A DNA stretch of 64,000 bases from Paludibacteraceae bacterium (GTDB lineage: Bacteria; Bacteroidota; Bacteroidia; Bacteroidales; Paludibacteraceae), in contig JAEERP010000012.1 of assembly GCA_016285885.1 (NCBI GenBank), positions 1 to 64,000 of the forward strand, written 5' to 3'. Positions within the stretch are counted from its first letter, which is position 1. Each line of letters begins with the position of its first letter. Below the pieces are notes generated by a model that searched no databases, had not been told where the DNA came from, and saw only the letters and a program-made list of their open reading frames with translations. Below, piece after piece: positions 34,350 to 43,463 of the stretch. The position numbers and the translations under genes are program-made.

Positions 34350-36025
34350 TCCTTTTCTCCTGATGCGTTCTTCTCTTCCTTGATCTCTCCGCTTAGTATC
34401 TTTTTATAACGATCTGTATCCTTCAGCAACTGGATGGCCTCGTTTTTGCAGTCGTCGAATTTGAGCGACTCGACAATCGTACCTGTTTGGTAGTAATAAC
34501 GCTTGGCGATCTCTATGCTGATGCTTCTGACGATCTCCTTTTTGAAGAGATTGAGGTCTGTGTCTATGTCATGTTTTATCTTCTTCTCCAGAGCATTGAT
34601 CTCCTCCTCCGCATATTGTGCGTAGCCCTCTTCCTTCATGGTCTCCTTGAGGGTTTTGAGGACGTTCTCGGAGAACGATTCGTAGGTGAATTCCTTGCTC
34701 TTCACAAAGGCTCTGAAATCCTCGTAATCCTTGTCTGTGAAGGTGAAGTCCTTGAGGTTGGGTATTGCTGGATGCTTCTTCTGGTATTCTGTCACGAAAT
34801 CGAAGATGATATCTTTCTCGTATAGGTAATAGCCGGCGGTTGAGCTGACCGTGTCTGCTGAAAAGATGTCTGGTGCGATTCCTCCACCGTCTCTGACAGT
34901 CCTTCCGTGTAGGGTCTTGAACTCGTGGGTGAGGCTGTCTGGGATCCTCTGAGAGTATTCCTTCCCGTTCTTTTTCGAGTAGTCGATCGCTTGGATGCAA
35001 CGTCCGCTAGGAATGTAGTATTTCGAGATGGTCACTTTGATGTTGCCTCCGTGAGGAAGGTCTCTCGTCGTCTGAACCAATCCCTTGCCGAATGAACGTT
35101 CGCCGATGATGACGGCTCTGTCCATGTCTTGGAGTGCGCCCGCCACGATCTCTGCGGCGGAAGCCGAGTTGCGGTTGATGAGCACTGCGATAGGTATCTC
35201 TTTGTCGATCGGGTCGCGGAGGGCCTTGTATGTCTTGTTCAGACTCGGGTTCTTCCCTTTGGTGTATACGACGGTTGATTTCCTGTCCACGAAAAGGTTG
35301 ATGATGTCCACCGCCTCGTCCAATATGCCGCCAGGGTTCTCTCTCACGTCGATGATCAGTTTGCTGATTTTCTTGTTCTCTTTCAGATCGAGGAAGGCCT
35401 CTTTGAATTGGTTGGCAGCCTTCTCCGTGAAGCCGTTGATGTAGATGTATCCGATGCCCTCTTCTATCTCTGTATAGAAGGAAATGGCGGGGATGGCTAT
35501 CTTTTCCCTGGTGATGACAAACTTCTCTTTCTTGCCGTTGACGTGTTTGATGGTGACTTCCACCTGTGTCTTTGATTCGCCCCGCAGCTGTTCGCTGGCG
35601 TCGCCCACGTTGAGCCCTGCGGCTGATTTCCCGTTGATCTCCACGATCATGTCTCCTGTGCGTATACCCGCACGTTGGGCCGGCATGCCTTCGTAGACGT
35701 CGGTGATGAGTATGCCCTCCTTCTTTTGGGAGATGACACATCCCACTCCTGCGTATTCTCCTGTCGTCATCAGCTTCAGCTTGTCCATGTCCTCCTTCGG
35801 GATATAGTTGGTGTAGGGGTCTAGCGATGACAGCATCTCGTCAATGCCCTTCTTGATCGTCTTCTGAGGCTCGATGGAGTCTACGTATAGCAAGTCTAGT
35901 TCCTTGTAGACAGCGCTGAAAATATCCAAATGCTTCGCTATCTCCACATTCCTGTTCGTGGTTTCTTCCGCCCAGCTGCTTAGACTACAGCAAAAGGCGA
36001 GGAACATGATAATCCGTTGTCTCAT
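34346..36025 (-). CDS. S41 family carboxy-terminal processing peptidase
   Basis: A 559-aa secreted or periplasmic serine protease. The signal peptide MRQRIIMFLAFCCSLSSWA is followed by an N-terminal helical region, a PDZ domain (about 90-175; GILITDVYEGMPAQRAGI, GDMIVEINGKSA), and the tail-specific protease domain with the catalytic Ser in NRNSASAAEI (about 287) and Lys in FGKGLVQT (about 312). The C-terminal helical extension of about 150 residues is usual in the Bacteroidetes members. It is the middle gene of a unit with rarA (12 nt upstream) and the nucleotidyltransferase (overlapping). Substrate is unknown. Confidence 0.93.
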   Translation of the reverse strand: MRQRIIMFLAFCCSLSSWAEETTNRNVEIAKHLDIFSAVYKELDLLYVDSIEPQKTIKKGIDEMLSSLDPYTNYIPKEDMDKLKLMTTGEYAGVGCVISQKKEGILITDVYEGMPAQRAGIRTGDMIVEINGKSAAGLNVGDASEQLRGESKTQVEVTIKHVNGKKEKFVITREKIAIPAISFYTEIEEGIGYIYINGFTEKAANQFKEAFLDLKENKKISKLIIDVRENPGGILDEAVDIINLFVDRKSTVVYTKGKNPSLNKTYKALRDPIDKEIPIAVLINRNSASAAEIVAGALQDMDRAVIIGERSFGKGLVQTTRDLPHGGNIKVTISKYYIPSGRCIQAIDYSKKNGKEYSQRIPDSLTHEFKTLHGRTVRDGGGIAPDIFSADTVSSTAGYYLYEKDIIFDFVTEYQKKHPAIPNLKDFTFTDKDYEDFRAFVKSKEFTYESFSENVLKTLKETMKEEGYAQYAEEEINALEKKIKHDIDTDLNLFKKEIVRSISIEIAKRYYYQTGTIVESLKFDDCKNEAIQLLKDTDRYKKILSGEIKEEKNASGEKE

Positions 36026-36037
36026 ATGTTTATGTTA

Positions 36038-37324
36038 TTACTTGTTATTGTAATTCTTTTTCTCTCCCCAAAGCCTCTTCATATTCTCCGCCAGCCTATT
36101 CTCCGCCGCATTCTCCTGCGGGGTCCAGAATTGGGTCCCTGATATCTTGCTCGGCAGGAACTCCTGTACCACGAAGTGATCCTTGTAGTCGTGGGAGTAT
36201 TTGTACTCCTTCCCATAGTCCAGCTCTTTCATGAGTTTCGTCGGAGCGTTCCTCAGATGTAGCGGTACGGGTTGGTTGCCGTTTTGCCGCACGAACGCTA
36301 ACGCATTGTCTATGGAGAGGTAGGCTGAGTTGCTTTTGGCGCTGGTGGCGAGGTATATCGTGGTCTCCGCCAGTACGATCCTTCCCTCTGGCCACCCGAT
36401 CTTATGGATGGTGTCGAAGCAGGCGTTGGCCAATAGAAGCGCGTTGGGGTTGGCGAGGCCGATGTCTTCGGCGGCGGATATGACGAGTCTTCTGGCGATG
36501 AACTTCGGGTCTTCTCCTCCGTCCACCATCCTTGCTAGCCAGTAGATGGCGGCGTCGGGGTCGCTTCCCCGAATGGATTTTATGAAGGCGGATATGATGT
36601 CGTAATGCATCTCTCCGTTCTTGTCGTATGCGTTAGGATTCTCCTGCAACCTCTCCGTGACACATTTGTTGGTGAAGTGGATCTCCTCTTCGTCCGCCTC
36701 CGCGCTGACCACTAACTCGATGATGTTGAGCAGTTTCCTTGCGTCTCCTCCCGCAAACCGGAGCAGTGAGTCGGTCTCGTCGAAGAAGATCTTCTTGCGC
36801 TTCAATTCCTCGTCTTTCTCCACGACATGGTGGGCCAGCGTGAGCAGGTCTTCGTCTGTCTGTGGTTTGAGCACGTAGACTTGGCATCTGGAGAGGAGTG
36901 GCGTGATGACCTCGAAGGAGGGGTTCTCCGTCGTGGCGCCGATGAGCGTGATGACGCCTTGCTCCACCGCCGCTAAGAGAGAGTCTTGCTGCGCCTTGGA
37001 GAAGCGGTGGATCTCATCGATGAACAGGATGGGGGTTTCTGTGTTGAAGAATCGGCTGTTCTTGGCTTTGTCGATCACTTCCCGCACTTCCTTGACGCCC
37101 GAACTGATGGCGCTCAGCGTGAAGAATGCACGTTCCATCTGATTGGCGATGATGCGGGCCAGCGTGGTTTTCCCCACGCCGGGAGGTCCCCAAAGGATGA
37201 AGGATGGAATGTGTTTCAACTCCATCATCCTGCGAAGCACACCATTCTCGCCGACCAAATGTTTTTGGCCGATGTAGTCGTCTAGTGTCTTCGGACGCAT
37301 CCTTTCTGCCAATGGTTGAGCCAT
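36038..37324 (-). CDS. rarA: Replication-associated recombination protein A (MgsA)
   Basis: A 428-aa AAA+ ATPase that acts at stalled replication forks. It has Walker [10 protein letters not shown] (46-54), Walker [11 protein letters not shown] (about 100), sensor [11 protein letters not shown] and a C-terminal oligomerisation part with [14 protein letters not shown]. Length and the opening [18 protein letters not shown] are typical. It leads the minus-strand unit with the S41 peptidase and nucleotidyltransferase; the 125-nt gap to lpxH upstream holds no clear promoter. Confidence 0.95.
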   Translation of the reverse strand: MAQPLAERMRPKTLDDYIGQKHLVGENGVLRRMMELKHIPSFILWGPPGVGKTTLARIIANQMERAFFTLSAISSGVKEVREVIDKAKNSRFFNTETPILFIDEIHRFSKAQQDSLLAAVEQGVITLIGATTENPSFEVITPLLSRCQVYVLKPQTDEDLLTLAHHVVEKDEELKRKKIFFDETDSLLRFAGGDARKLLNIIELVVSAEADEEEIHFTNKCVTERLQENPNAYDKNGEMHYDIISAFIKSIRGSDPDAAIYWLARMVDGGEDPKFIARRLVISAAEDIGLANPNALLLANACFDTIHKIGWPEGRIVLAETTIYLATSAKSNSAYLSIDNALAFVRQNGNQPVPLHLRNAPTKLMKELDYGKEYKYSHDYKDHFVVQEFLPSKISGTQFWTPQENAAENRLAENMKRLWGEKKNYNNK

Positions 37325-37449
37325 CTTCCTTCTTCCTTGATTATCCTTGCGAAATTAATAAAAAACATGTCACGTTTTCTTCCTTTCGCAGGCTGTTCGT
37401 TGTAAATTATGTTTTTTTAATTCATTCAGCGTTTCTGCCTCCTTGGCGG

Positions 37450-38214
37450 CTATTGTTTCTCTTCGTAGCGTTTTATTTCAAAGTGCTCGCCGTCCCATTC
37501 CGCATAGGTGAAGTTGGTGATCCAATCCCCTAGGATGATGACCCGCTTATTGCCCTCTATGGTTAGGTCTAAGACGATGTGGCGGTGCCCAAACACGTAG
37601 AAGTCTATGTCGTTTGTCTGGCTGTGTTTTTTGGCGAATTGGACAAGGAATTCTTTCTCTTCTCCCAAATAGGACTCCGCCGCATTGCCTCTCTTCTTCT
37701 TCCGATTGGATTTTGACCAAGCGCGTCCGAAAGGCATGGTGAGGTCCGGGTGTATCCATTTGTAGAGGAACTGGCAGAACTTGTTGCGGAAGAATCCTCG
37801 CATGAAGCGGAAGGATAGGCTGGGATCGCCCAATCCGTCGCCATGGGCCACGTAGAAGTTCTTCCCCTCTAGGGTTAGTATGGTCTCCTTCGTGTAGACG
37901 GTGGCGCCGATCTCTTCCTGGAAATAACCGAACATCCATACGTCATGGTTGCCCGTGTAGAGGTAGACAGGTATGCCGTCGTCTATGAATTCCGCCATCT
38001 TCCCTATGAATCGAACGAATCCTTTGGGTATGACGTATTTGTATTCAAACCAATAGTCGAACATGTCTCCGACAAAGTAGAGCGCCTTGCACGTCGGTTT
38101 GATGCTATCCATCCATTGGACGATCCGTCTCTCTGCTGTGAATCGGTCTTCGTAGACCTCCAGCCCCAAGTGGGCGTCGGATGCGAAGTATATTTTTTTC
38201 TTAGATGAATCCAT
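37450..38214 (-). CDS. lpxH: UDP-2,3-diacylglucosamine diphosphatase
   Basis: A 254-aa metallophosphoesterase of lipid A synthesis that releases lipid X and UMP. Metal-binding blocks are SDAHLG (about 12), GDMFDYW (about 49), GNHDVW (about 88), HGDG (about 122) and GHRH (about 208). The aromatic cap region between 130 and 180 fits LpxH-type enzymes of Bacteroidetes. It is last in a probable unit cardiolipin synthase-sufT-lpxH (gaps 18 and 7 nt). Another calcineurin-like hydrolase is possible but less likely. Confidence 0.88.
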   Translation of the reverse strand: MDSSKKKIYFASDAHLGLEVYEDRFTAERRIVQWMDSIKPTCKALYFVGDMFDYWFEYKYVIPKGFVRFIGKMAEFIDDGIPVYLYTGNHDVWMFGYFQEEIGATVYTKETILTLEGKNFYVAHGDGLGDPSLSFRFMRGFFRNKFCQFLYKWIHPDLTMPFGRAWSKSNRKKKRGNAAESYLGEEKEFLVQFAKKHSQTNDIDFYVFGHRHIVLDLTIEGNKRVIILGDWITNFTYAEWDGEHFEIKRYEEKQ

Positions 38215-38221
38215 TCCTTGC

Positions 38222-38536
38222 TTATAGATATCCTAATTCCAGAAGTGCCTCCTCGGACATTCTTTCCTTGGTCCATTCAGGCTCGAACACGATGTTCACA
38301 TCGCATTGTTTCACTCCCTCTATGCCATTCACTTTCATCTTGATGTCCTCCACGAGGAATTCTCCCGCAGGACAGCTCGGGGCGGTGAGCGTCATTTCGA
38401 TGGAGACTACGCCCTCCTCTTTTACCTCGATGTTGTAGATGAGGCCGAGATCGTATACGTTCACTGGTATCTCCGGGTCATATACGGTTTTCAAGACGGA
38501 AACTATTTTTTCCTCTAATTCTAAGAATTCGTTCAT
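38222..38536 (-). CDS. MIP18/DUF59 family Fe-S assembly protein (SufT-like)
   Basis: A 104-aa cytoplasmic protein of the MIP18 (DUF59) family, which assists maturation of iron-sulfur proteins. The family core is visible: LKTVYDPEIPVNVYDLGLIY, then MTLTAPSCPAGEFL with the conserved Cys, and a C-terminal region ending EEALLELGYL. No other suf gene is adjacent; it is packed between the cardiolipin synthase and lpxH. Confidence 0.9.
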   Translation of the reverse strand: MNEFLELEEKIVSVLKTVYDPEIPVNVYDLGLIYNIEVKEEGVVSIEMTLTAPSCPAGEFLVEDIKMKVNGIEGVKQCDVNIVFEPEWTKERMSEEALLELGYL

Positions 38537-38554
38537 GATGTTCGTTTGTTATTT

Positions 38555-39973
38555 TTATAGTAGCGGACTGAGTAGTCTTGCCAGGGACTCTTTTATCTTT
38601 TGGCTGAAACGGCGGGTTGTCCACTCTTCTTTCTTGATCTCTTCGGACGAGCGCAGGTCGTTTTCGTATATCTCCACCATCTTTTGGGCAATCTCCGCGT
38701 CATACATGATCACGCTGAGCTCGAAGTTCTGCTCGAAGCTTCTGAAGTCCATATTGGCGCTTCCTATGATGGCGATGTCGTCGGTTACTACAATCTTGCT
38801 GTGGATGAACCCTTTCTGGTACAGATACACTTTTATGCCTGCCTTTAGCATTTGGTCGAGGTAGGAGAAGGTGCTGTAGAGCGTTATCCTCGCGTCTGAC
38901 TTCATCGGCAAGATGAGGCGCACGTCCACACCGCATAACGCGGCGGTCTGTAGTGCGGTGATGAGACTCTCCGGCGGCAGGAAATAGGGGGTCTCGATGT
39001 ATATGCGCTCCTTGGCCTCCATGAAGGCCTTCGTGAATACCTGCATGATGCTTTCCCACGTCATGTCCGGTCCGCTGATGATGATCTGGGAGAGGCAGTT
39101 GCCTTTCTTCTCTTGGGCAGGGTAGTAGGTCACATCCTCCACCAGTTCCCTCTTCACGAAGAACCAGTCGGTGAGGAAGTTCTTCTGCAATCCGAGCACC
39201 GCACTTCCCTCGATCTTGATGTGCGTGTCCCTCCATGGTCCCCAACTTAATCCCTTCACGTATCGGTCCGCTATGTTGAACCCTCCCGTGTAGCCGACGG
39301 CACCATCTATGACGATGATCTTACGGTGGTTTCTATAGTTCACGCGGCTGTTGATGTAGGGCAAACCCACCTCCAAGAAACTCTGCACATCGATGCCTGC
39401 GTTCCTTAACTCCTTGATTTTCTTCTTCTTTAGTTGCCAACTGCCCACGTCGTCTATGATGACACGGACGGTGACTCCCTCTTTCGCCTTTTCCTTCAGT
39501 ACCTCCATCACGGCCGAACCGATGTTGTCAGCTAGGAATATGTAATACTCCATGTGGATGTGGTGCTTGGCTTTGCGTAGGTCTTCGATGATGGAGCTGT
39601 AGAGCTCGTTCGCGTCTGTGAAGATCTCTATTTTGCTGTTTTCGTGGAGGGGTGCGTCGCTGTTCCTGTATGCCAGGGTCGCTATGCTCCTCTGCGTGTC
39701 GGACAGGTTGAGGTTGGGTAGCTCCGTCAGGTCCGAGGTGTTGTTTTTCTTGTTGATCAGAAGACTTCGCTTGGAGATCATGTGCCTCTTCCTGAATTTC
39801 CTTCCCACGAGAATGTAGAAGAGGAACCCGACTACGGGAAGGAATATCAAGACCAATATCCAAGCAATTGATTTGACAGGGTTACGATTCTCCACCAACA
39901 TGAAAATGATCGTGGTGAAGATCGTATAGACATAAATTGCGAAAAGTATTATGTAGGCAATGTCCCAAATCAT
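38555..39973 (-). CDS. cls: Cardiolipin synthase
   Basis: A 472-aa inner-membrane phospholipase-D family enzyme that joins phosphatidylglycerol into cardiolipin. Two N-terminal membrane helices (about 3-22 and 33-52) precede two HKD motifs: HRKIIVIDGAVGYTGG (about 216) and HSKIVVTDDIAIIGSANMD (about 395). The length is normal. It is first in a unit with the SufT-like gene and lpxH. Confidence 0.94.
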   Translation of the reverse strand: MIWDIAYIILFAIYVYTIFTTIIFMLVENRNPVKSIAWILVLIFLPVVGFLFYILVGRKFRKRHMISKRSLLINKKNNTSDLTELPNLNLSDTQRSIATLAYRNSDAPLHENSKIEIFTDANELYSSIIEDLRKAKHHIHMEYYIFLADNIGSAVMEVLKEKAKEGVTVRVIIDDVGSWQLKKKKIKELRNAGIDVQSFLEVGLPYINSRVNYRNHRKIIVIDGAVGYTGGFNIADRYVKGLSWGPWRDTHIKIEGSAVLGLQKNFLTDWFFVKRELVEDVTYYPAQEKKGNCLSQIIISGPDMTWESIMQVFTKAFMEAKERIYIETPYFLPPESLITALQTAALCGVDVRLILPMKSDARITLYSTFSYLDQMLKAGIKVYLYQKGFIHSKIVVTDDIAIIGSANMDFRSFEQNFELSVIMYDAEIAQKMVEIYENDLRSSEEIKKEEWTTRRFSQKIKESLARLLSPLL

Positions 39974-40085
39974 TATTACTTCTTATTTCTTCGTAAAGTT
40001 AGGCATTTTGTTGATAATAACATAATTTATGGGGCAAATATGTTGCGAAATGATTTCTCTTTATCATGTGAAGGCGTCGCCTCCG

Positions 40086-42686
40086 TCATGATAGTTTCTT
40101 CCCTGCTTTGATTTGGGCTAATAGATTTTCCATGTCCCGGAGGGTATATCCGCTCTCCTTGAACTTGTTGACGATGTCAATGGCCTCTTTTTGCTCCTTG
40201 GTCAGCCCTTTGAGGTCGTCCGATATCTTGATGCCTAAGAAAAAGAATATGTCGTTGTTGGCGATGTCGTAGATGTGCGATAATTGGTTCGTCTCTGCTA
40301 TCTCCTGAGGTGTGCATTTCTCCCCGCTTTTGTTGAACAACCATTTCTCTTCGAAAATGACTTTCCGGGCGGTGGTGTGTGCGATGCGCTGTCTCGTCCT
40401 TGTCTGTTTCCCTTTCTCCACGTAACTATAGTCTCCGGCGAGCGATTGTGCGAAGAGGAAGGAGGTGCTTCTCTGGATCTCCTCGCTGAGGAGGTTGAAG
40501 AATGCGGCGGAACGCTCTGCCGTGAGGTGATGGATGAAGTGGTCCCATCCGCTGATCTCCTTGTCCATGATCTCTTGGTCTCCATTGTCGTATTGGCGCA
40601 GACTGACGGGGTTGAGCTCTAACCCCAGCCTTTTCGCCTCTAGGGGCGTCCTGCGGATCGTCTCAATCGAGAGGGTTGTCGTAACGCCTATCCGCATTAG
40701 GATTTCGTAGAATGTGCTTCTCTCTTCTGGCGGGATGGCATCTATGATGGTCTGGTTCTCAAGAAAATAGCGCTCGGGATGACCTTCCCAATAGTTGTGG
40801 AGCTGTTCGGTGCGTAGGATGCATTGCTGGGCTCTTTGGAAGCATCGGTTGCCTGAGTGGTCTCTGACGGGAATGAAAGGTGTCTCTTTGAGGCGAAGGA
40901 TGAAGCGTTCCCTTTCCTCTCCTTGCGGTGGCAGAGATTGGTAACACTCCGTGATGCGTCTAAGATGGCGCAGGGTCTGCTCCTCTGGTAGGAGCGTGGC
41001 TCTTCCGTTGAGGTAGATCGGCAGGATCTGCTGCTCTATCTCTGCTTGCGGACCAGGCTCTTGTATGCCTAAGGAGGCGAGGGCTCGCCTGCATCGCTCG
41101 TCAGCCCATAGAAGTGGGTGGATGTCGGACGAGTCGTTTGTGCTCCCCGCATGTATTTGTTTCGTGGAGACTCCCTCGCCTTCGGAATAGAGTGCCCTCG
41201 CCTTGCCGTCGGCACATAGCAGAACGGGTTGCGAACCAAGGGTGACCTTGCTTTTGGCGAGGCAGATGTAAAATTTCTTTAGCCATTCCATCCCTCGCAC
41301 CTCAATGTCGGTGCAGGTAAGGGTGCCGAGCACATCGCCCATCTCTATCGTGGAGGCGATCAGTTGATTCTCTTTCAGATAATTGCTTATGAGCGATTGC
41401 CTAGCTTCTTCTTCCTTGTAGAGCGATTTGAAGCACCATTTAAGGTCTTTTTCTTTCTCGGGCAATAACTTCTCTTCCTCCCCGCAAAAGAGCTCTCGTA
41501 ACGGCTTGTTTTCGGTGTGCCGCGTGTGCGTGGCGTCCACGTATAAGCCATCGTCCGTGTAGAAGAGCGCTTTCGTGCGCATCGCCTCCGTTATGGCGAT
41601 GTATAGAGGGGCAAGTAAGGTGCTTCCCGCTTTTTTCAGGAACTTATTTTTTTCTAGGGGTATGATGTCGAAGATTCTATCCTTCAACTGGTTGCTTTGC
41701 GCGAGGTGGGTGAGGGCGGTGGCTACTAACGTTCCGAGCTTCTCCACCTGCTGTTGGTTCCATGCTTCGTGGTATTTTATGCTTTCCCGATTGTCTGTAA
41801 GCAGGAATGGCGCATGGATGACGAAGGGAAGGGGGGATTGTTCCTTGGTTGGAAAGAAACAGAATATGTTCTCCTCCTCTTCCAATGGTTGAGGCTCCTT
41901 CGCTTCGTTGCTTCCGAAGGCGACGGCACATCCGTCCATGTAGCGATGGTAGCGTTTGGCTGTCTGTTCTCCGCCTGTTTCGTGCGTCAGGGTGATGTAA
42001 CTGTATGCGACTGATTGAATCTTCGTCTCTTTCTCTTTGACGAGCTTATAGGAGCCGTGAGCGCCCTCGTCCGTCTCCCAAATGATCTTTTTCAGATGGG
42101 ACAGGAAAAAGAGAGGGGAGTGGAGTGTTTCTAATTTTTGCACTATGTCGGGATAGTCGGTCGCCGGGTGCTTCAAAGGGAAGAGGAATTGTGTCTCTCC
42201 TGCTTTCCGCTCCTGGCTCATGCGTGGGGCGGGAACCGGTACGATGAAGTCTTGTATGTCAAACGAGAAGTTGTCGTCTTCGATGTGGGGACGGTCCGTA
42301 TAGCGGAAGATAGACTTGAAGCCTATGCCGAACTTGCCGATGGAGTTGCCGCTCTGCTTGTTGCTTGCCCCGATGGATGTGATGGCATTCAGGTGCCCTA
42401 ATGCCTCTTTGTCATTCTCCCTGCCTGGGTCGGAGATGGAGAATTGGACGAGACCGTTGTGCGTATATTCCAGCCTGTCTTTGTGCAGCCGGATGTGGAC
42501 TTCCGTCGCTTGTGCGTCGTCTGAGTTCTGTAACAGTTCGTAGAGGAAGTGGGCTTCGTCGGAGTATTTGTCCACGACGGAGTTCCAGAAACCGGCGGCT
42601 GCGGGGTCCTTCAGTTGCTTTGCCAACGTGGACCTTTTGTCGGTTAGCTGTTGGAACCAATCTTTCTCTTTTCTGTTCTTCTCCAT
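40086..42686 (-). CDS. Sacsin-like GHKL (Hsp90-type) ATPase
   Basis: An 866-aa cytoplasmic protein. The N-terminal 250 residues carry a Bergerat ATP fold: N-box FLYELLQNSDDAQA (Glu50, Asn54), a G1-like DPGREND region, and G2 GNSIGKFGIGFKSIF (about 113-127), all as in sacsin/Hsp90 N-terminal domains. The remaining about 600 residues are mostly helical and charged; no second catalytic motif is recognised. It lies 15 nt behind a LOG-family gene. Related ATPases occur in bacterial defence loci and stand-alone contexts, so the function is open. It is not Hsp90 (htpG): the middle and C-terminal domains do not match. Confidence 0.75.
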   Translation of the reverse strand: MEKNRKEKDWFQQLTDKRSTLAKQLKDPAAAGFWNSVVDKYSDEAHFLYELLQNSDDAQATEVHIRLHKDRLEYTHNGLVQFSISDPGRENDKEALGHLNAITSIGASNKQSGNSIGKFGIGFKSIFRYTDRPHIEDDNFSFDIQDFIVPVPAPRMSQERKAGETQFLFPLKHPATDYPDIVQKLETLHSPLFFLSHLKKIIWETDEGAHGSYKLVKEKETKIQSVAYSYITLTHETGGEQTAKRYHRYMDGCAVAFGSNEAKEPQPLEEEENIFCFFPTKEQSPLPFVIHAPFLLTDNRESIKYHEAWNQQQVEKLGTLVATALTHLAQSNQLKDRIFDIIPLEKNKFLKKAGSTLLAPLYIAITEAMRTKALFYTDDGLYVDATHTRHTENKPLRELFCGEEEKLLPEKEKDLKWCFKSLYKEEEARQSLISNYLKENQLIASTIEMGDVLGTLTCTDIEVRGMEWLKKFYICLAKSKVTLGSQPVLLCADGKARALYSEGEGVSTKQIHAGSTNDSSDIHPLLWADERCRRALASLGIQEPGPQAEIEQQILPIYLNGRATLLPEEQTLRHLRRITECYQSLPPQGEERERFILRLKETPFIPVRDHSGNRCFQRAQQCILRTEQLHNYWEGHPERYFLENQTIIDAIPPEERSTFYEILMRIGVTTTLSIETIRRTPLEAKRLGLELNPVSLRQYDNGDQEIMDKEISGWDHFIHHLTAERSAAFFNLLSEEIQRSTSFLFAQSLAGDYSYVEKGKQTRTRQRIAHTTARKVIFEEKWLFNKSGEKCTPQEIAETNQLSHIYDIANNDIFFFLGIKISDDLKGLTKEQKEAIDIVNKFKESGYTLRDMENLLAQIKAGKKLS

Positions 42687-42701
42687 CGCTTTGTTGGCTT
42701 G

Positions 42702-43283
42702 TTATAGGCTAGCGTATTTGTCGGATTCTTCTTTCCCCCATGGATGCCCCTCCTCGATGGCGGCTATCACTTCGTCGGCGTTGTTGACGACAGTCCAGGT
42801 CTTTTTAAGCTTTTCCGACATGAATTTCTCCTCCACGCATTTGTCCAACATGGACAAAAGGGGGTCGAAGAAGTGGTTGACGTTGATGATGACGATGGGT
42901 TTGAGAAACAGACCTAATTGTTTCCACGTGATGATCTCCATCAGTTCCTCTATGGTGCCGCATCCTCCCGGAAGGGCGATGGCCGCATCCACGTCTTGTG
43001 TCATACGTTCCTTGCGCGTGTGCATGGAGCTCGTCTCCACCTCTGTCACGTTGGGGTTGTCCCATCCCCTCTCGACCATGAAACGGGGGATGATGCCTGT
43101 GATTTCACCTCCGTGTTCGAGCATGGAGTGCGCCAACTCACCCATCAGTCCGACAGCTCCGCCGCCGTAGTTGCAGGCGATGCCGTTCTTAGCCAGGATC
43201 TCTCCTAATCTCTTCGCTTCTCTTTTGTATGCTTCGTCCACTTGCGTGCTGGACGCACAATAGACACAGACCCGTTTCGTCAT
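42702..43283 (-). CDS. LOG family (TIGR00730) Rossmann-fold nucleotide phosphoribohydrolase
   Basis: A 193-aa cytoplasmic protein. The start MTKRVCVYCASSTQVDEAY and the signature PGGCGTIEELMEIITWKQLG (about 99) mark the LOG family, whose members cleave ribose 5-phosphate from adenine nucleotides (cytokinin activation in plants; purine hydrolysis in bacteria). ATG 43283 is chosen over an upstream in-frame ATG at 43316 because the family begins here and a minus-strand TACCTTTG box (43314-43321) overlaps the upstream codon. It is 15 nt before the GHKL ATPase gene. Confidence 0.9.
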   Translation of the reverse strand: MTKRVCVYCASSTQVDEAYKREAKRLGEILAKNGIACNYGGGAVGLMGELAHSMLEHGGEITGIIPRFMVERGWDNPNVTEVETSSMHTRKERMTQDVDAAIALPGGCGTIEELMEIITWKQLGLFLKPIVIINVNHFFDPLLSMLDKCVEEKFMSEKLKKTWTVVNNADEVIAAIEEGHPWGKEESDKYASL

Positions 43284-43463
43284 ATTATTTTCTATTCTAT
43301 CTATTTCTTCATACAAAGGTAAAATAAAATTGTCTTATTCCCTATTCTCCATTCCCTTTCCCCAAACATTTCATCCATGATGCGGATAATTCATAATTCA
43401 AAATTGACTTCGTCGAACTAACGTTTCAAAATTCATAATTATTCATGTACCTTTGTGCTCGCT

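Noticed and set aside
40086-42686. GHKL ATPase considered as HtpG (Hsp90)
   Set aside because: Only the ATP fold matches; the middle and dimerisation domains of HtpG are absent and the length differs.
43455-43463. GTG 43455 as start of the flippase
   Set aside because: It overlaps the predicted promoter box and adds three residues with no family support.
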